From JANXUC01 sp964619065 (GTDB taxonomy: Bacteria > Acidobacteriota > Terriglobia > Terriglobales > Acidobacteriaceae), in the NCBI GenBank assembly GCA_964619065.1, contig CAZUCC010000008.1, positions 33,639-97,638 of the forward strand: a stretch of 64,000 nt of DNA, given 5' to 3'. The translations under genes were made by a program, and so were the position numbers. The notes beneath the pieces are model-generated. The model saw nothing but the letters and a program-made list of their open reading frames with translations, was not told the DNA's origin and made no database searches. This document shows positions 1 to 9,282 of this stretch, one piece after another. Every line of letters starts with the position of its first letter. Position 1 is the stretch's first letter.

Positions 1-2
1 GT

Positions 3-1160
3 TCGAGTTCCTCGCCGGTCAAGACTTTTTCCATCGCGTTCAACAATGAAAAATTCAGCGAGTCCGGGTACGCTCGCGCGGTCGCGGAGCGCTTTGGGAC
101 GGAGCACCATGAGCTTGTGGTCGAAGCCGACATCGAACAGACGATTGACCACCTGACCCGAATGCTCGAAGAGCCTTTCGGCGATTCGTCGATGATTCCG
201 ACCTACCATGTCTCCCGCATGGCGCGCCAGCATGTGACTGTAGCGCTTTCCGGAGACGGCGGAGACGAGCTTTTCGCGGGATACGACCGCTACCTCGTCA
301 ACATGAAGCAGCAGCGATTTGATACTGTTCCGGACTGGCTGGGGCGGGCCTACCGCAAGCACATCCACGGCCTGGTGCCGGCGGCGACCTATGGACGAAA
401 TCTCTTGTGGAACGGTTCGTTGCCGCCTGGAGAGCGCTTTCTCGATTCGGTTTCCTATCTGCCCGGTTTGCACCGGGAGCAGGGCCTGTTCTCACCGGAG
501 TTTGCGGAGGCGGCATCGAAACTGCCCGATCCCTGGGAGCAAGGCCGCCGGTGGCATGAACGTGAGCCGGCGCCAGATGCGCTGAGCCGCATGCTCTATG
601 TGGACACCAAGTCTTATCTGAACGGCGACATTTTGGTGAAGGTGGATCGTATGAGCATGGCGACCTCGCTTGAGATGCGCGCGCCCATGCTGGATCACAA
701 GTTTGTGGAATGGGCTGCGAGTCTGGCCGCCGAGTGGAAATTTCGTGGTGGAACCCGCAAGTATATTTTGAAAAAACTAGCCGAGAGGGTGGGAGTCCCT
801 CCTGAAGTGATTTACCGCAAGAAACAGGGTTTCCAGTTACCTCTGGTCGACTGGATGCGTCAGGGACTCAAGGACGACCTGCTGCAAATTCTTCTTGAGC
901 CGCGAACAATACAGCGGGGTTATTTCAATCCTGTCGCCGTGCGCAAACTGGTGGAGGAGCACGTCAGCGGCCGCCGCACGCGGACCGGCGCCGTCTGGTG
1001 CCTGCTGATGTTCGAACTGTGGCATCGCAATTTCCTGGAGGCGCGCGGGTATTCCACGCAGCCCGCGGGGATGCCTTTTATCTGCCCAACGCAAGGTGGA
1101 GTGATGGAGTGTTCCAGTTACGAATCAGAACGGGAGCCAGTCACTGGAGGACGCGCTTGA
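3..1160 (+). CDS. asnB: Asparagine synthase-type amidotransferase, C-terminal part (5' truncated)
   Basis: The frame is open from the window edge, so the gene starts outside. What is visible is the ATP-pyrophosphatase/synthetase half of a class B asparagine synthase: the segment after the PP-loop (P-V-K-T-F-S-I-A-F), the E-P-F-G-D-S-S motif, S-G-D-G-G-D-E-L-F-A-G-Y, and the C-terminal S-M-A-T-S-L-E-M-R-A-P-M-L-D-H and Y-R-K-K-Q-G-F blocks. The N-terminal glutaminase domain and the SGGxDSS loop lie upstream. Such paralogs in exopolysaccharide loci are thought to amidate sugar acids or amino groups on glycans rather than make free asparagine; that is inference from context. The stop overlaps the start of the glycosyltransferase downstream, which points to one operon. 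A second, full-length paralog lies at 22330. Confidence 0.9.
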   Translation, partial: SSSSPVKTFSIAFNNEKFSESGYARAVAERFGTEHHELVVEADIEQTIDHLTRMLEEPFGDSSMIPTYHVSRMARQHVTVALSGDGGDELFAGYDRYLVNMKQQRFDTVPDWLGRAYRKHIHGLVPAATYGRNLLWNGSLPPGERFLDSVSYLPGLHREQGLFSPEFAEAASKLPDPWEQGRRWHEREPAPDALSRMLYVDTKSYLNGDILVKVDRMSMATSLEMRAPMLDHKFVEWAASLAAEWKFRGGTRKYILKKLAERVGVPPEVIYRKKQGFQLPLVDWMRQGLKDDLLQILLEPRTIQRGYFNPVAVRKLVEEHVSGRRTRTGAVWCLLMFELWHRNFLEARGYSTQPAGMPFICPTQGGVMECSSYESEREPVTGGRA

Positions 1161-2344
1161 GTCCTCAAGTTGCCAGTGCGAGTGACGGCGCAAGCGTGAG
1201 CGCAGATCTTATGCTCACTCCCGGTGTGTTTCTGATGACCAACACGGGAGACACTGGAGGTAGCGAGCGCCAGTTTGCCGTGATGGCGGAAGCCCTGGGT
1301 CGCGGTTCCTTTCGCATTGAGACCGGCTGCATCCGGCACACAGGCAGCTTTTTGGACAACCTGCCCAATATCGGGGAATATTCCCTAGGGGGGAGTTTCT
1401 TATCGTGGCGCGCGCAACGGAGCCGTTGGGCGCTGGCCAAGGATTTGCGCCGCAAGAAGATAGCGGTCGCCCACTCTTTCGATTTTTATTCCAACTTGAT
1501 GTTGCTACCCACTGCCAAGCTTGCCGGAGTTCCCGTTGTGATCGGCAGCATGCGGGAGTTGGGGGACCGCCTGAGTACAGCACAGACCAGGATTCTCGCC
1601 TGGGTGCTGCGCTTTCTTCCGGACCGCATCGTGTGCAATTCGCGCGCGGCGGCGAAACGGCTGGGCGAACTCGGTGTGTCATCCCGTCTGCTGGTGGTCA
1701 TTCCCAATGCGTTGCCCTCGGAGTGCTTCGATCCGATCCCACCCGCTCTGCCACGGACAGGAAAGACTCTGCGCGTTGGACTGGTGGCCCGCATGAACGA
1801 GAGGGTCAAGAATCATCCCGCTTTATTGCGCGCGGCCTCCCAGTTGGTCAAGGACATTCCAGATGTGGAATTCGTACTGGCTGGCGATGGCAAGTTGCGG
1901 CCCGAGTTGGAAAAAATGGCAGTGAACCTCGGGATCTCGCGGCAGGTGGTGTTTCTCGGCGACCGCCGGGATGTCCCCGCTGTTCTTGCTTCCCTCGATA
2001 TCAGCGTACTGACGTCGCTCTCGGAGAGCTTGCCGAACGCGGTGATGGAAGCGATGGCTGCGGGACTGCCGGTCGTGTCCACGCGCGTTGGTGGCTGCCC
2101 GGAGCTTGTACGCCACGGCGAGACAGGTTTTTTGGTGGAATCCGGCGACGATGCCCAATTGACCGAAGGGCTTCGGACATTGCTGACGAACGAATCTTTG
2201 CGCCATCAATTTGGGGCGGCGGGCCGAAAAGCGGCGCGCTCGCAGTTCGGTGTCGAAAGCATCCAAAAGCAATACGAAGACCTTTACACCGCCGCTTTGC
2301 TCGAAAAGCGTAAAGGTAATTGGAATCGGAGTAACGGTGAATAG
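1157..2344 (+). CDS. GT4-family glycosyltransferase
   Basis: Two-domain GT-B glycosyltransferase of family 4. The nucleotide-sugar domain shows V-G-L-V-A-R-M followed by N-H-P-A-L-L-R-A, then V-F-L-G-D-R-R-D-V-P, the S-L-S-E-S-L-P-N-A-V-M-E-A-M-A-A-G-L-P-V-V-S-T block and G-G-C-P-E-L-V. The N-terminal G-D-T-G-G-S-E-R-Q is the usual acceptor-side glycine loop. I chose the TTG at 1157, which overlaps the asparagine synthase stop (TTGA) and has a GGAGG box six bases upstream; an ATG at 1211 is the alternative and would remove 18 residues. It probably adds a sugar to a lipid-linked glycan at the inner membrane. Donor and acceptor cannot be told from the sequence. Confidence 0.88.
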   Translation: MSPQVASASDGASVSADLMLTPGVFLMTNTGDTGGSERQFAVMAEALGRGSFRIETGCIRHTGSFLDNLPNIGEYSLGGSFLSWRAQRSRWALAKDLRRKKIAVAHSFDFYSNLMLLPTAKLAGVPVVIGSMRELGDRLSTAQTRILAWVLRFLPDRIVCNSRAAAKRLGELGVSSRLLVVIPNALPSECFDPIPPALPRTGKTLRVGLVARMNERVKNHPALLRAASQLVKDIPDVEFVLAGDGKLRPELEKMAVNLGISRQVVFLGDRRDVPAVLASLDISVLTSLSESLPNAVMEAMAAGLPVVSTRVGGCPELVRHGETGFLVESGDDAQLTEGLRTLLTNESLRHQFGAAGRKAARSQFGVESIQKQYEDLYTAALLEKRKGNWNRSNGE

Positions 2345-3380
2345 CCCAGTTGCAGATCTCGCGGAGCGCAAGACGGTGACAACCCGCAGCAAGGCTCCCG
2401 TGTTTGTATTGGGTTGCGTGCGCTCGGGGACAACGTGGCTCTACCACATGCTCTTCTCGGCGGGGAACTTCGCGATCTACCGTGCGGAATCGAATGTGTT
2501 CAACGTCCTCGAGCCGCGTGTCGGAGATTTGCGCAAAGCAGCCAACCGGCGCGAATTGCTGGATCTATGGCGGCCTACGCGTATGTTTACGAGAACGGGA
2601 CTGGAGCTCGCTGCGGTTGAATCGAGGGTCATGACGGAATGCCGCAACGGGGGCGACTTCCTGCGCATCTACATGGAAATGATGGCCCAGCAACAGGGGG
2701 TGGAACGCTGGGCGGAGAGCACTCCGGAACATATTCTCTATTTGGAACGAATCCGCCAAACAATTCCGGATGCGCTGGTGATTCACGTAATTCGCGACGG
2801 CCGCGATGTCGCGCTCTCGACAGCAAAGCAGGGGTGGATTCGACCTTTTCCCTGGGACAAAGGTGGAGAGCTTTTGGCGGCTGCCATGTTCTGGGAGTGG
2901 ATGGTTTTACACGGACGGCGTGCCGGACAAAAAATGGGCGCAAGCTACAGGGAAGTGCGTTATGAAGATCTGGTCCTCAAGCCCCATGAGACGCTGGCGG
3001 ACCTCAGTTCGTTTGTGGGGCAGGAGCTCGACTATGACCAGATTCTGAAGGTTGGCGTGGGCTCGGTGAGCAAGCCGAACACTTCGTTTGAATCGGGAAG
3101 ATTCGGATCAGGAAAAGACGAGGCGGAGTTCAGCCCCTTGGGGCGCTGGAAGCAAACTTTGCCGGAAAAAACCGCAGCCGAGCTCGAAGCAGTTCTGGGT
3201 CCTGCATTGACGGAGCTTGGCTATTCTCTTTTGACGGAGCCTCCAAGCACTCTGGATCGGGCCAGGCTCCGGTGGCGGCGGGATCTGTATCGCGCTTACT
3301 TCGAAAGCAAGCTTTTTCTCAAGCGCCAGAGTTTGTTCGCGCCGTTGCTGGTCCCGCGCGATCTCTCCTGGCTGGACTGA
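2337..3380 (+). CDS. PAPS-dependent sulfotransferase
   Basis: About 347 residues from a GTG start that overlaps the preceding gene by 8 bases and has a GGAG box five bases upstream. Residues 26-34 (G-C-V-R-S-G-T-T-W) form the 5'-phosphosulfate loop, and H-V-I-R-D-G-R-D-V-A-L-S further on is the 3'-phosphate-binding motif, so PAPS is the expected donor. A longer frame begins at 2211, but that stretch overlaps the glycosyltransferase and looks non-native. Lying among glycosyltransferase genes, it most likely sulfates a sugar of the exported glycan. A second sulfotransferase is at 6262 and the PAPS-producing enzymes are at 25368-28739, so the window holds both supply and use. Confidence 0.86.
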   Translation: MNSPVADLAERKTVTTRSKAPVFVLGCVRSGTTWLYHMLFSAGNFAIYRAESNVFNVLEPRVGDLRKAANRRELLDLWRPTRMFTRTGLELAAVESRVMTECRNGGDFLRIYMEMMAQQQGVERWAESTPEHILYLERIRQTIPDALVIHVIRDGRDVALSTAKQGWIRPFPWDKGGELLAAAMFWEWMVLHGRRAGQKMGASYREVRYEDLVLKPHETLADLSSFVGQELDYDQILKVGVGSVSKPNTSFESGRFGSGKDEAEFSPLGRWKQTLPEKTAAELEAVLGPALTELGYSLLTEPPSTLDRARLRWRRDLYRAYFESKLFLKRQSLFAPLLVPRDLSWLD

Positions 3381-3448
3381 CCGGCTGATCTAACCGGCTG
3401 GGCTGGCAGATGCTGGGCTGACTGATGATGGAGAGCAGGGAACGGGCT

Positions 3449-4564
3449 ATGAACGGCGCACCGAAAATTCTGCACATTGGCAACTATCCGCCGCCCCTGT
3501 GCGGCTGGGCGATTCACCTGAAGCTGGTGGTCGATGAAATGCGCCGTCGCGGCTACACCTGCGAAATCCTCAAGATCAATGAGAATCGGGAGGTCAAGAG
3601 CCCGGACTATGTTGATGTGCAGGGAGGAGTCGATTACTTCCTCAAGCTCTGGCGCTTTGCCTTGCGCGGCTACCGGCTCAGCATGCACGTCAACGGTCAA
3701 TCGAAGATTGGATACTTGCTGGCGCTTGCGGCGATGCTGGTCGGACGAATGACGTTCCGGCCGTCTTATCTTACGTTTCATGGCGGTCTTTCCCAGATGT
3801 ATTTTCCGCGCCACGACTCCTTCCGGCTGCGCAGTGCCTTTTGGCTCCTCTTTACGCTGGCGGGAAAGATCGCTTGCGATAGCGAAGAAATCACCCGGGA
3901 GATCGTTGGGTACGGAATTGCCCCGAATAAAGTGAGGGCGATTTCTCCCTTTTCTTCGCAGTATCTGGATTTTGAGTCTCGCTCGTTCCCGCCACCGGTG
4001 GAAGAATTCTTGCGCACGCACGAGCCCGTGCTTTTTTCGTATGTGTCATTCCGTCCGGAGTACGAGCTGGACGTGATGCGGGATGCCCTATCGCGCTTCC
4101 GCAAGACCTATCCCAAGGCTGGTTTGATCTGGCTCGGGTTTCCCAACAAAGAAATGCCGAGAGCGGAAGAGTTTGCCGCAACCTGGCCCACTGAAGAACG
4201 CAGCAGCCTGTTGCTGCTTGGCAACTTGGATCACGATGAATTCCTTACGCTGATGACCCGCTCGGCAATTTATTGGCGCTCGCCCGTGTGCGATGGCGTC
4301 GCGGCTTCGGTGCTCGAGAGTCTCACGTTGGGGATCCCGGTGGTGGCCAGCGAGAACGGTCGCCGTCCGGAAGGCGTTGTCACCTATCGCGAGGCTGATC
4401 CCGAAGACATGTGCGCCAAACTGACCTACGTTGTGGAACATAGATCCGCGATCAAAGCTTCTCTCCGAGAGAATGAATCGGAAGATAAGGTCGGAGAGAA
4501 AGTGGACTGGCTCGTCGGAGGCCATCTTCCTCAGCAGTCGCCGGCGCCAGTCGTGGTGAGTTGA
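3449..4564 (+). CDS. Glycosyltransferase, GT4-like
   Basis: Begins I-L-H-I-G-N-Y-P-P-P-L-C-G-W-A, the N-terminal glycine-rich loop typical of GT-B enzymes, and has the C-terminal block V-A-A-S-V-L-E-S-L-T-L-G-I-P-V-V-A-S-E-N with the conserved Glu that contacts the nucleotide sugar. The frame can also start at 3425 (ATG ATG), but the ATG at 3449 has an AGGGA box seven bases upstream and sits closer to the first conserved residues. It follows the sulfotransferase after a short spacer made of imperfect CTGACCGGCTGA-like repeats. A role in the same glycan pathway is inferred; sugar specificity is unknown. Confidence 0.8.
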   Translation: MNGAPKILHIGNYPPPLCGWAIHLKLVVDEMRRRGYTCEILKINENREVKSPDYVDVQGGVDYFLKLWRFALRGYRLSMHVNGQSKIGYLLALAAMLVGRMTFRPSYLTFHGGLSQMYFPRHDSFRLRSAFWLLFTLAGKIACDSEEITREIVGYGIAPNKVRAISPFSSQYLDFESRSFPPPVEEFLRTHEPVLFSYVSFRPEYELDVMRDALSRFRKTYPKAGLIWLGFPNKEMPRAEEFAATWPTEERSSLLLLGNLDHDEFLTLMTRSAIYWRSPVCDGVAASVLESLTLGIPVVASENGRRPEGVVTYREADPEDMCAKLTYVVEHRSAIKASLRENESEDKVGEKVDWLVGGHLPQQSPAPVVVS

Positions 4565-4611
4565 AGCTTGTGTTTCAGCCGCAAGGCCGAATCGCTTCTA
4601 TACCTGATCCG

Positions 4612-6162
4612 TCATACCTGATCCGTGAGACTCTCAGCCAACTCCGTGGTTTCGACCTCGAGCAGCGATTTGCTGGCGAGATCTCCCACCTCATAAACGC
4701 GCCGGGTACGGACTGCCCAGAAAAGTCCCACGCTATAGACCAGCATGGCAATCAAGATTTCCACCGCTAGGGGTATGAGGCGGTGAACCGGGAGCCATTG
4801 CCGCATCGCGAGTAATACGGCTACCAGCGGCACACATAGAGTCAGTGGGAGGACGTAGGCTTCGCGTAAGAAGGCTCCGACCCGAACCCCCAGCAGGCGG
4901 GAAAGGTAGCGCGGCGTAAAGTACAGTGCCGTAAAGCTGAGAGGAACAGCGGTCCCAATGGCATCGCCGATTACACCCAAGCGCCGCACCAGCACGACGC
5001 TCAGAATCAGATTCGCCACGCCTTCGATCGAAGTAATCCAGGCCAGCGTCTTGTGCTTGGCCATGCCAAAAAGAATGCGCGGGGTGGCATTCTGTGCCAG
5101 GACAAGTGTTGTGGGAATCAGAATCATGATCAGCACTGGGTAGCTGCCGGCCACATATTTACGGCCGACCCAGGCTTCAATGACCGCCTTGCCTAAGATG
5201 ATGAGAATGGCGGCGACGGGAAAAATGATGAGAGCACAGGCTCTGTTTCCCGCCACAAAGATTTTGCGCAGACGGTTGATGTCGCCCTTTGCGTCGGATT
5301 GACTCGACATGGGGAGGAATATCTGAGCCAGACTGCTGACCACTTCGGACGCGTAGTCCACAAGGCGGCTACCGATCGAGAACTGTGTGATTGCCGCAGA
5401 ATTGAGGAACGTGCCGATTACGAGTACGTCCGTCTTGAAGCGAAGTTTGTAGGCTACTTGAATGGCGAAGGTCGCGCCGCTGTAATTCGCCATTTCCCGG
5501 AAGACGCTGCGGTCGACGTACTTCCATCCAATCGGAATCGGCAGGATGCGAAACACCAGAAAAGCGCGCGCCACCGCGCTCAGCAAGGGCAAAAGGACCG
5601 TGATGGTACCAACCATCAACAGACCGTAGCCGCGGCGCAGAGCGATGACGGTAAGGGCGGCGCGCAACACCAGGGCAACGATATTGGTGAAGTTCAGAAG
5701 GTAGAAGCGTTGCAGCCCCTCAAGGATTCCAGCAAAAATCCCGAGCGGAAATCCCAGGGCCACGGAGAGTCCTACGATCAGGAAAAGCCATCGCGCCGTG
5801 GTTAGAAAGTTGGGGGCAATGTGAAACAGCGAACCAACAAAGTGGCTGCCGACCAACGTGACCAACGTCGCGACCAGCCCGATGCAAGCGTAGGTAGCGA
5901 GACTGGTATTGAAGAACCTGGCCAGTCCTTCGTTGTCCTCAACGGCAGTAAACTTGGAGACATAGCGTACCACCGAAGAGCGAATGCCGAGATCGAAAAT
6001 CCCGTAATAGCCCGTGATGGAAAAGATCAAAACCCAAATTCCAAAAGCGGCGTCTCCCAACCGGTGAAGAATAAATGGGGAAATGAAGAACCCGATGAGG
6101 ACGTTGATTCCAAGACTGAACCAGCTGGAACCTACGTTTCTTAGGACGTCGAGCTTACGCAT
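4612..6162 (-). CDS. Polysaccharide flippase (MOP/Wzx-like)
   Basis: A 516-residue, very hydrophobic protein with about 12-14 predicted membrane helices and no large soluble domain. The layout fits the MATE/MOP superfamily of lipid-linked oligosaccharide flippases; the start (V-G-S-S-W-F-S-L-G-I-N-V-L-I-G-F-F-I-S-P-F) resembles Wzx/RfbX-like proteins. It would move undecaprenyl-linked repeat units across the inner membrane. It converges with the glycosyltransferase at 3449, 47 bases apart; that spacer holds a 12-base direct repeat but no clear terminator hairpin. The sulfotransferase at 6262 lies upstream on the same strand with about 100 bases between them. Confidence 0.85.
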   Translation of the reverse strand: MRKLDVLRNVGSSWFSLGINVLIGFFISPFILHRLGDAAFGIWVLIFSITGYYGIFDLGIRSSVVRYVSKFTAVEDNEGLARFFNTSLATYACIGLVATLVTLVGSHFVGSLFHIAPNFLTTARWLFLIVGLSVALGFPLGIFAGILEGLQRFYLLNFTNIVALVLRAALTVIALRRGYGLLMVGTITVLLPLLSAVARAFLVFRILPIPIGWKYVDRSVFREMANYSGATFAIQVAYKLRFKTDVLVIGTFLNSAAITQFSIGSRLVDYASEVVSSLAQIFLPMSSQSDAKGDINRLRKIFVAGNRACALIIFPVAAILIILGKAVIEAWVGRKYVAGSYPVLIMILIPTTLVLAQNATPRILFGMAKHKTLAWITSIEGVANLILSVVLVRRLGVIGDAIGTAVPLSFTALYFTPRYLSRLLGVRVGAFLREAYVLPLTLCVPLVAVLLAMRQWLPVHRLIPLAVEILIAMLVYSVGLFWAVRTRRVYEVGDLASKSLLEVETTELAESLTDQV

Positions 6163-6261
6163 GACACATCGCGGTTTTACTTCTCCAATCCGACTTCATA
6201 CTTCGGCAATACGGAAGCAGGCGATTGCAGATTTCAGGTCGCAGAGGAGCCACTCTAGGGA

Positions 6262-7125
6262 TCATCGAGAAGGCTGTTCCAGAATCGCTTCGAGGGCGTT
6301 GGACTCGCGCCGGACTGAACCAGAAATCAAATCGTAGCCAAGGTACTGCATGAGTGGCCCCCAAGCCGTTTCTATGCGCGCGATATGTTCGGCGGGCAAG
6401 CCTGATTGCCATCCGCCCGCTTTCGCAGCACCGACAAAAGGAACATCCTTGCGTTTGCCCTTGGTAGTCACCCACTGATCGCCTTGCTTTTTCTCGAGAT
6501 CGCGCATGCGGTCAGCCGACCCCTGCTCGACACACCGCGCCAGATGTTCCGGAGTGGTTTGCAATCCGAGAAAGTCCGAAACTTTAGCCAGCTCTTGCGC
6601 GGTTTCGCGGAGCATGTCTTCATAGCGGAGTAACAGAAAACGCTTTGTGCCCTGCTGGGCCACCAGCCATGTTCCCACGTTTTCACCCCAGGAACCGTAC
6701 GTGTTCAAGTCTCCTGCGAGAAAACGAGTTACGAAGCGATCCAGGGCGTAACCATCATCAATAGCGCCGCGCTTGAGGAAGAAGCGGTACTGCGAAAGCA
6801 CCACATCTCTCGGGTCTCGAACAACGTAAACGACGTTTTGATAGCGCACATCGAAGTACTCGTGACTCTTGATTAGCCGTGGGCGAGGGTGATTTCTCAG
6901 ATCGCGTTTCGATCGGGAAGAAACCGAGGGCAGGAGCCGGTCAATGTTGGCGAAGCTCACTGTTTCTTTGGGATTCGCCAGGGCCGCCAGAAGGAATCGA
7001 GCCCAGGTACTCCCAGACTTCGGGTAGGAGACCAGGAACGTATCGTCGGGATATACGGCGAAGTTTCGTCCGGCAATATCCTTGCCCAAGACATATTTCA
7101 CGGCGTAGGTAAGTTGGTGAATCAT
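6262..7125 (-). CDS. Sulfotransferase domain protein
   Basis: About 287 residues. F-L-V-S-Y-P-K-S-G-S-T-W near residues 30-41 is the PAPS 5'-phosphosulfate loop and Y-V-V-R-D-P-R-D-V-V-L-S is the 3'-phosphate motif, as in the Sulfotransfer_1 family. The frame is open back to 7230, but the ATG at 7125 has AAGGAG ten bases upstream and starts just before the conserved region. It is only distantly similar to the sulfotransferase at 2337, so the two may act on different positions or sugars of the glycan. It is read toward the flippase gene. Confidence 0.86.
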   Translation of the reverse strand: MIHQLTYAVKYVLGKDIAGRNFAVYPDDTFLVSYPKSGSTWARFLLAALANPKETVSFANIDRLLPSVSSRSKRDLRNHPRPRLIKSHEYFDVRYQNVVYVVRDPRDVVLSQYRFFLKRGAIDDGYALDRFVTRFLAGDLNTYGSWGENVGTWLVAQQGTKRFLLLRYEDMLRETAQELAKVSDFLGLQTTPEHLARCVEQGSADRMRDLEKKQGDQWVTTKGKRKDVPFVGAAKAGGWQSGLPAEHIARIETAWGPLMQYLGYDLISGSVRRESNALEAILEQPSR

Positions 7126-7377
7126 CGACTCGACACTCCTTGATCTGCCTTCCCGTGATGAAGGTTTTGGAGGCAAAAATAACAGACTGGGTTGAAGCCC
7201 GCGGGGCAACAGGACTTCGGGAAACAACACTCGGCAGCCGACAACTACCGAAACTCTAGTTTAGCTCAGATAACTCGCTGGAGCAACGAATTGCGAGTCG
7301 AAAATAAAGTTAGGTAGTGCCTTCTATAATCAACAAAACAAATAGCTTATAGGAGAAACGGCTCATCTATGGAACGC

Positions 7378-9141
7378 CTACAGTACGTCTTTGGTGGCGG
7401 CTTCGATCGCATCCACATCGGCCCCCACATCCTTCTGATCGGTACCAGCCTTCTTGTAGCGGCTGCTCGGTTGAAGGCGGTAGTCACGGACCTGGCCCTT
7501 TTCCTCTGCCATAAAGCCCACATCCGCGCTCTTTTTCACAACGATGTTCTTCGGTGGCCACTTGTTGCCGCTACCGATAATTACATTTCCAGACACCTTG
7601 TAATCTTTGAAACAACTCTCGAAGAGCGAGGCTGGCCCTTGGGCCTCAGGCTTGAACGAGCAATTCTTGGGGCCACCGCCCGTGCTCCCAAACTGCATCC
7701 GTCCTGTCCCTATCAGATTGTTCGTTAACGTGAAATTCGTTGTCGGCTGGTCTGTAGGAGCGCCAAGAATGAAGAGAGATTTGGAGGCTTCCCCGGTGAT
7801 GTGATCGATGGAAATGTCATGCAGAGGGACTCCAGTGGAGGAAGAAATCTGAAACAGCGTTCCGTGCCCATTAAAACGTTCCCCGTCAAGATTCTCCAGT
7901 AAAACATCGTGGATGCTATAGCGGCCGCCATCCTTGGCCAAGGCTCCAAAATCGGATTTAATGTTGGCGATCTGGAACCCGCCACCCACATTCTTGATTT
8001 TGGAATTGCGGATGGTCACGTCCAGTACACGGCATTCCGGACATTGGTTGTGCCCTTGGCTCTTCGGTGTGAGGAGAATCGCATAACCCTCTTGGGAAAA
8101 GCCGCCCCAGCAATTTTCGAGAACATTGTCTTCAAATAGAACCCGTTGACCATTTTTAAGCTCGAAAATGTTCTTTACGATGAAAGGATGGCCGTCTGTG
8201 CTGCCCACGAAGCTTGGATTGTCCTTCATCCAGGTCAAGGGGCGGAACAGATAGTTACGGCGGATCTCGATATCGCTCGGCGCGGACGAAGCGCCACCGC
8301 CACCAAACATCACAACTTCACCGGACGCCTCCAAGAAATTATTTTCAATCTTGTACGGGCCCATCGGGTTGAAGCTCAGCCCACCAGCCACAGCTTGTGC
8401 ATCCGTGCAGGTGCCGACCAGGGCAATGCAGTGGAAGTCGGTAAAGTAGGAATCGACGACAGCAACGTCGGTGCTGCCGCCAAGCCTAATGCCTCGAGTT
8501 GTTTCGCTTTGCGCCGTGCCATGAATCCAGACGCGGTCAAAGATCAGGTGATCCGCTGTGGATTCTCCGGCGACAGAGACCAGGTTGGCAACAGAGTCTT
8601 CTGACGCTGAGCGCGTAATTTCAAGCCCCATGATCCTGTAATGATTGGCGCCCGGGCCGAAGTCGAGTGGCCCAGAACCCTTCTTCGGGTACTCGATGCG
8701 GGCCAGAACATTCTTAGGAGTCGAGCAAGGATAGGCAGGCCGCCCCGGCAGCGATGCGACACCTGCGTAACAGGGCGTCAGCCGCGATCCTTCCGGCGGA
8801 AGCGCGGAATCTGGAGCACTCGTGCGCAGAATGATCCAATGTGCATCGTCACACTTCTTTGCAGGGAGGACGAAGTGGCCGGTAAACACGGCTCCCGCTT
8901 CGAGTTTAATCGTATCCCCACAGACTGCCTGGTTCAGCACCTGTGCTAGATTGTCGTCCGCGTGGACCAGGTGGACCTTGCCCGGCGATGGCGTGTCCGC
9001 CATGGAACTTTTCACATGGACGCGGGGAAGCTCGGCGGGGCCATCAAATCTGCTGGTAGCTGGACCTGGGGCCTGGGCTGCGCTCGGCACGACGGAGGCC
9101 AGGGAAAGAAGGAATCCGGCAAGAAGATTTCTAACTAACAT
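7378..9141 (-). CDS. Secreted right-handed beta-helix protein
   Basis: Starts with a signal peptide (M-L-V-R-N-L-L-A-G-F-L-L-S-L-A-S, cleavage probably after S-A-A-Q-A). The rest is rich in short N- and G-containing strands of the parallel beta-helix type (I-E-N-N-F-L, I-R-R-N-Y-L, F-E-D-N-V-L). Such proteins often bind or cleave polysaccharides outside the cytoplasm. I chose the ATG at 9141; a GTG at 9186 is possible but puts 15 charged residues before the signal peptide. A TATAAT-like hexamer lies directly upstream of the ATG. The whole mature part is paralogous to the C-terminal 560 residues of the next gene upstream, so they are a tandem duplicate. Catalytic residues could not be assigned. 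Confidence 0.8.
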   Translation of the reverse strand: MLVRNLLAGFLLSLASVVPSAAQAPGPATSRFDGPAELPRVHVKSSMADTPSPGKVHLVHADDNLAQVLNQAVCGDTIKLEAGAVFTGHFVLPAKKCDDAHWIILRTSAPDSALPPEGSRLTPCYAGVASLPGRPAYPCSTPKNVLARIEYPKKGSGPLDFGPGANHYRIMGLEITRSASEDSVANLVSVAGESTADHLIFDRVWIHGTAQSETTRGIRLGGSTDVAVVDSYFTDFHCIALVGTCTDAQAVAGGLSFNPMGPYKIENNFLEASGEVVMFGGGGASSAPSDIEIRRNYLFRPLTWMKDNPSFVGSTDGHPFIVKNIFELKNGQRVLFEDNVLENCWGGFSQEGYAILLTPKSQGHNQCPECRVLDVTIRNSKIKNVGGGFQIANIKSDFGALAKDGGRYSIHDVLLENLDGERFNGHGTLFQISSSTGVPLHDISIDHITGEASKSLFILGAPTDQPTTNFTLTNNLIGTGRMQFGSTGGGPKNCSFKPEAQGPASLFESCFKDYKVSGNVIIGSGNKWPPKNIVVKKSADVGFMAEEKGQVRDYRLQPSSRYKKAGTDQKDVGADVDAIEAATKDVL

Positions 9142-9224
9142 AACGTAATTATAGAGGCTGAACTGCCGCTTCGGCTGGGGATTCACGCCGGGGATGGAAT
9201 AGGACTCGGATCGCAGTTAGAGGC

Positions 9225-9261
9225 AAAAACAGAGACGCCAGCCCGGGGATAGGCTGGCGTC
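9225..9261 (-). terminator. Rho-independent terminator after the Ig/beta-helix gene
   Basis: A perfect 10-bp stem (GACGCCAGCC / GGCTGGCGTC, 9234-9243 with 9252-9261) with an 8-base loop, followed on the minus strand by TCTGTTTTTG. It lies about 20 bases beyond the stop of the gene at 9283 and before the next gene, so the two beta-helix genes are probably separate transcripts. Confidence 0.75.
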
Positions 9262-9282
9262 CAAGTCGTGCGATTGAATGAG

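Noticed and set aside
4565..4611. Terminator between converging genes
   Set aside because: Only a 12-base direct repeat is present; there is no stem with a T run.
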